Assembly (NCBI GenBank): GCA_002772705.1
Contig: PFDH01000024.1
Span: 1-13,206, forward strand
DNA: 13,206 bases
Source of the DNA: Candidatus Pacebacteria bacterium CG10_big_fil_rev_8_21_14_0_10_44_11
GTDB lineage: Bacteria; Patescibacteriota; Microgenomatia; UBA1400; PJMF01
Direction: 5' to 3'
Positions within the stretch are counted from its first letter, which is position 1. Each line of letters begins with the position of its first letter. The notes under the pieces were generated by a model. It was not told the DNA's origin. It made no database searches and saw only the letters and a program-made list of their open reading frames with translations. Shown here piece after piece: positions 12,430 to 13,206 of this stretch. The position numbers and the translations under genes were made by a program.

Positions 12430-12942
12430 ATGCGCTACTTTCTTGACCGCTCTTGGTTTTCTCAGTTGCCCAAAGAGCAACAAAAATTACTGGAGCTCTC
12501 CATTGTACTCTACGAGCGGGAAAGGCAGCTAGCTTCGCAATTGACTGATTACTCCTTCATTATCTTTCCAGTCGCCAAGGCCTATGAGGGATTTTTAAAA
12601 CAGTACTTATTACAGATAGAGTTAATTTCTCAGACTACCTTTGAGGGGCGTCGGTTCAGAATTGGCCGATCGCTCAATCCTGATGTCCGATATGATCAGC
12701 GAGATCAGTATTGGCTCTATGACGACGTTGCGCGACTCTGTGGCGAAAAACTGGCTCACGATTTGTGGGAGGCGTGGCTAAGCTGCCGCAATCGGATTTT
12801 TCATTATTTTCCACTTCATAACGTCACTTTAACCTTAGCTGAAGTGGGTGACAAACTGGGGCTGCTAGACGTGACAATGGATCAAGCCTTTAACTGTCAA
12901 GTTAAAAATGGTTTTGCCCAGCCTGCAACTACCGGTCAATAA
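12430..12942 (+). CDS. HEPN-like protein with RNxxxH motif, putative RNase (RnlA-like fold)
   Basis: A 170-aa, largely helical protein. Residues 41-62 (YSFIIFPVAKAYEGFLKQYLLQ) form an amphipathic helix typical of the first HEPN helix, with Glu53. Residues 98-128 include KLAHDLWEAWLSCRNRIFHYF, whose Arg120-Asn121...His125 matches the catalytic R-N-x3-H of HEPN ribonucleases. The combination resembles the HEPN domain of RNase LS/RnlA toxins, without the other RnlA domains. HEPN proteins are often toxins or defence nucleases acting on RNA, but some serve in ordinary RNA processing. No antitoxin gene or nucleotidyltransferase partner is adjacent; upstream lies the nested inverted repeat. No Shine-Dalgarno supports the ATG, so a leaderless start is likely. 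The HEPN assignment rests on motif and helix pattern only. Confidence 0.62.
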   Translation: MRYFLDRSWFSQLPKEQQKLLELSIVLYERERQLASQLTDYSFIIFPVAKAYEGFLKQYLLQIELISQTTFEGRRFRIGRSLNPDVRYDQRDQYWLYDDVARLCGEKLAHDLWEAWLSCRNRIFHYFPLHNVTLTLAEVGDKLGLLDVTMDQAFNCQVKNGFAQPATTGQ

Positions 12943-12954
12943 CCGGCCTGTTTT
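12932..12954 (+). terminator. Possible terminator at the end of the HEPN-like gene
   Basis: CCGGT (12932-12936) pairs with ACCGG (12942-12946) around a 5-nt loop containing the stop codon, followed by CCTGTTTT. The stem is GC-rich but short and the T run is only four bases. Confidence 0.4.
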
Positions 12955-12983
12955 GGAGACGAACGTAAACGTAAGTTCTAGGT

Positions 12984-13014
12984 TATACTACTTGTCGATC
13001 AACTTCTGGAGGTG
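12984..13014 (+). promoter_or_regulatory. Promoter -10 and Shine-Dalgarno of the last gene
   Basis: TATACT (12984-12989), here without the TG extension, precedes a leader of about 24 nt. GGAGGTG (13008-13014) is a strong Shine-Dalgarno, 5 nt before the ATG at 13020. Upstream, ACGTAA is repeated in tandem (12963-12974) within GAAC...GTTC (12961-12978), a possible operator. Confidence 0.5.
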
Positions 13015-13019
13015 CTGAT

Positions 13020-13206
13020 ATGTCTGACCAGTCCACTACTTTTCACAACATTACTATTTCAGGTTTGCCGGGTTCTGGGTCAACAACGCTCTTAAACATG
13101 TTGCGGGAACATTCTCACCTCAAGTTTGAGGGCTGGTCAGGATTTAGTGGCGGTGAGTTCATGAGAAGCTATGCCATCGAAAAGGGTTTATTTAAAGCGC
13201 AAAAAG
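13020..13206 (+). CDS. Cytidylate-kinase-like P-loop protein, N-terminal part, Walker A Lys replaced by Ser
   Basis: The first 62 codons are visible before the window ends. Strand-loop ITISGLPGSGSTTL (11-24) is placed exactly as the P-loop of the cytidylate-kinase-like (AAA/CMP kinase 2) family, and FSGGEFMRSYAIEKGL (42-57) matches its NMP-binding helix segment, as in SxGExFRxxAxExG of relatives. In the P-loop GLPGSGST (15-22), the invariant Lys is Ser21. Loss of this Lys usually removes or greatly weakens kinase activity, so this may be a non-catalytic paralogue or use another basic residue. A strong Shine-Dalgarno fixes the start. It is a different protein from the intact Cmk at 4832-5533. 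The rest of the domain is not seen. Confidence 0.72.
   Translation, partial: MSDQSTTFHNITISGLPGSGSTTLLNMLREHSHLKFEGWSGFSGGEFMRSYAIEKGLFKAQK

Overview
The window is 13.2 kb of moderate-GC bacterial DNA, densely packed with short intergenic gaps. It most likely comes from a Candidate Phyla Radiation (Patescibacteria) genome, probably a Microgenomates-type lineage. This is inferred from the gene style rather than a marker phylogeny: universal genes (lepA, smpB, cmk) are mixed with small orphan membrane proteins, a phosphatase-like/propeller membrane protein, and class A PBPs with long N-terminal extensions. None of the 13 visible stop codons is TGA, but no gene shows an in-frame TGA, so there is no sign of TGA recoding.

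Plus-strand block, 1-5741: the last 35 codons of lepA; an orphan protein of 162 aa (151-636); a two-helix membrane protein with a bacterial PH domain (674-1480) coupled to an 87-aa two-helix protein (1482-1745); a 681-aa single-pass protein with a degenerate PP2C-like cytoplasmic part and a propeller-like C-terminal part (1812-3857); smpB (3919-4371); a small LiaF/DUF5668-like membrane protein (4487-4720); and cmk (4832-5533), overlapped by a 71-aa coiled-coil/tail-anchored protein (5526-5741).

Minus-strand cell-wall block, 12161 down to 5775: a class A penicillin-binding protein (9708-12161), a membrane-anchored GH18-type glycosidase-like protein whose ATG overlaps the PBP stop (8431-9708), and a second, paralogous class A PBP (5775-8303). 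Together they suggest a locus for peptidoglycan polymerisation, crosslinking and trimming.

Plus-strand right end: a 258-nt region without a credible protein gene, holding a nested inverted repeat (12191-12353), then a HEPN-like protein with an RNxxxH motif (12430-12942), and the start of a cytidylate-kinase-like P-loop protein whose Walker A lysine is a serine (13020 to the edge).

Two threads run through the window. First, nearly every promoter candidate is an extended -10 (TGn + TATAAT-like), and at several genes it lies only 6-8 nt before the ATG with no Shine-Dalgarno, which points to leaderless transcripts. Second, a 30-bp non-coding sequence is repeated (27/30 identical) upstream of both PBP genes in the same orientation, and 18 bp of its outer end recur inverted as the other arm of the hairpin element next to the HEPN gene. 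This shared element is the strongest candidate here for undescribed biology: a common operator, a structured RNA or a small mobile repeat.
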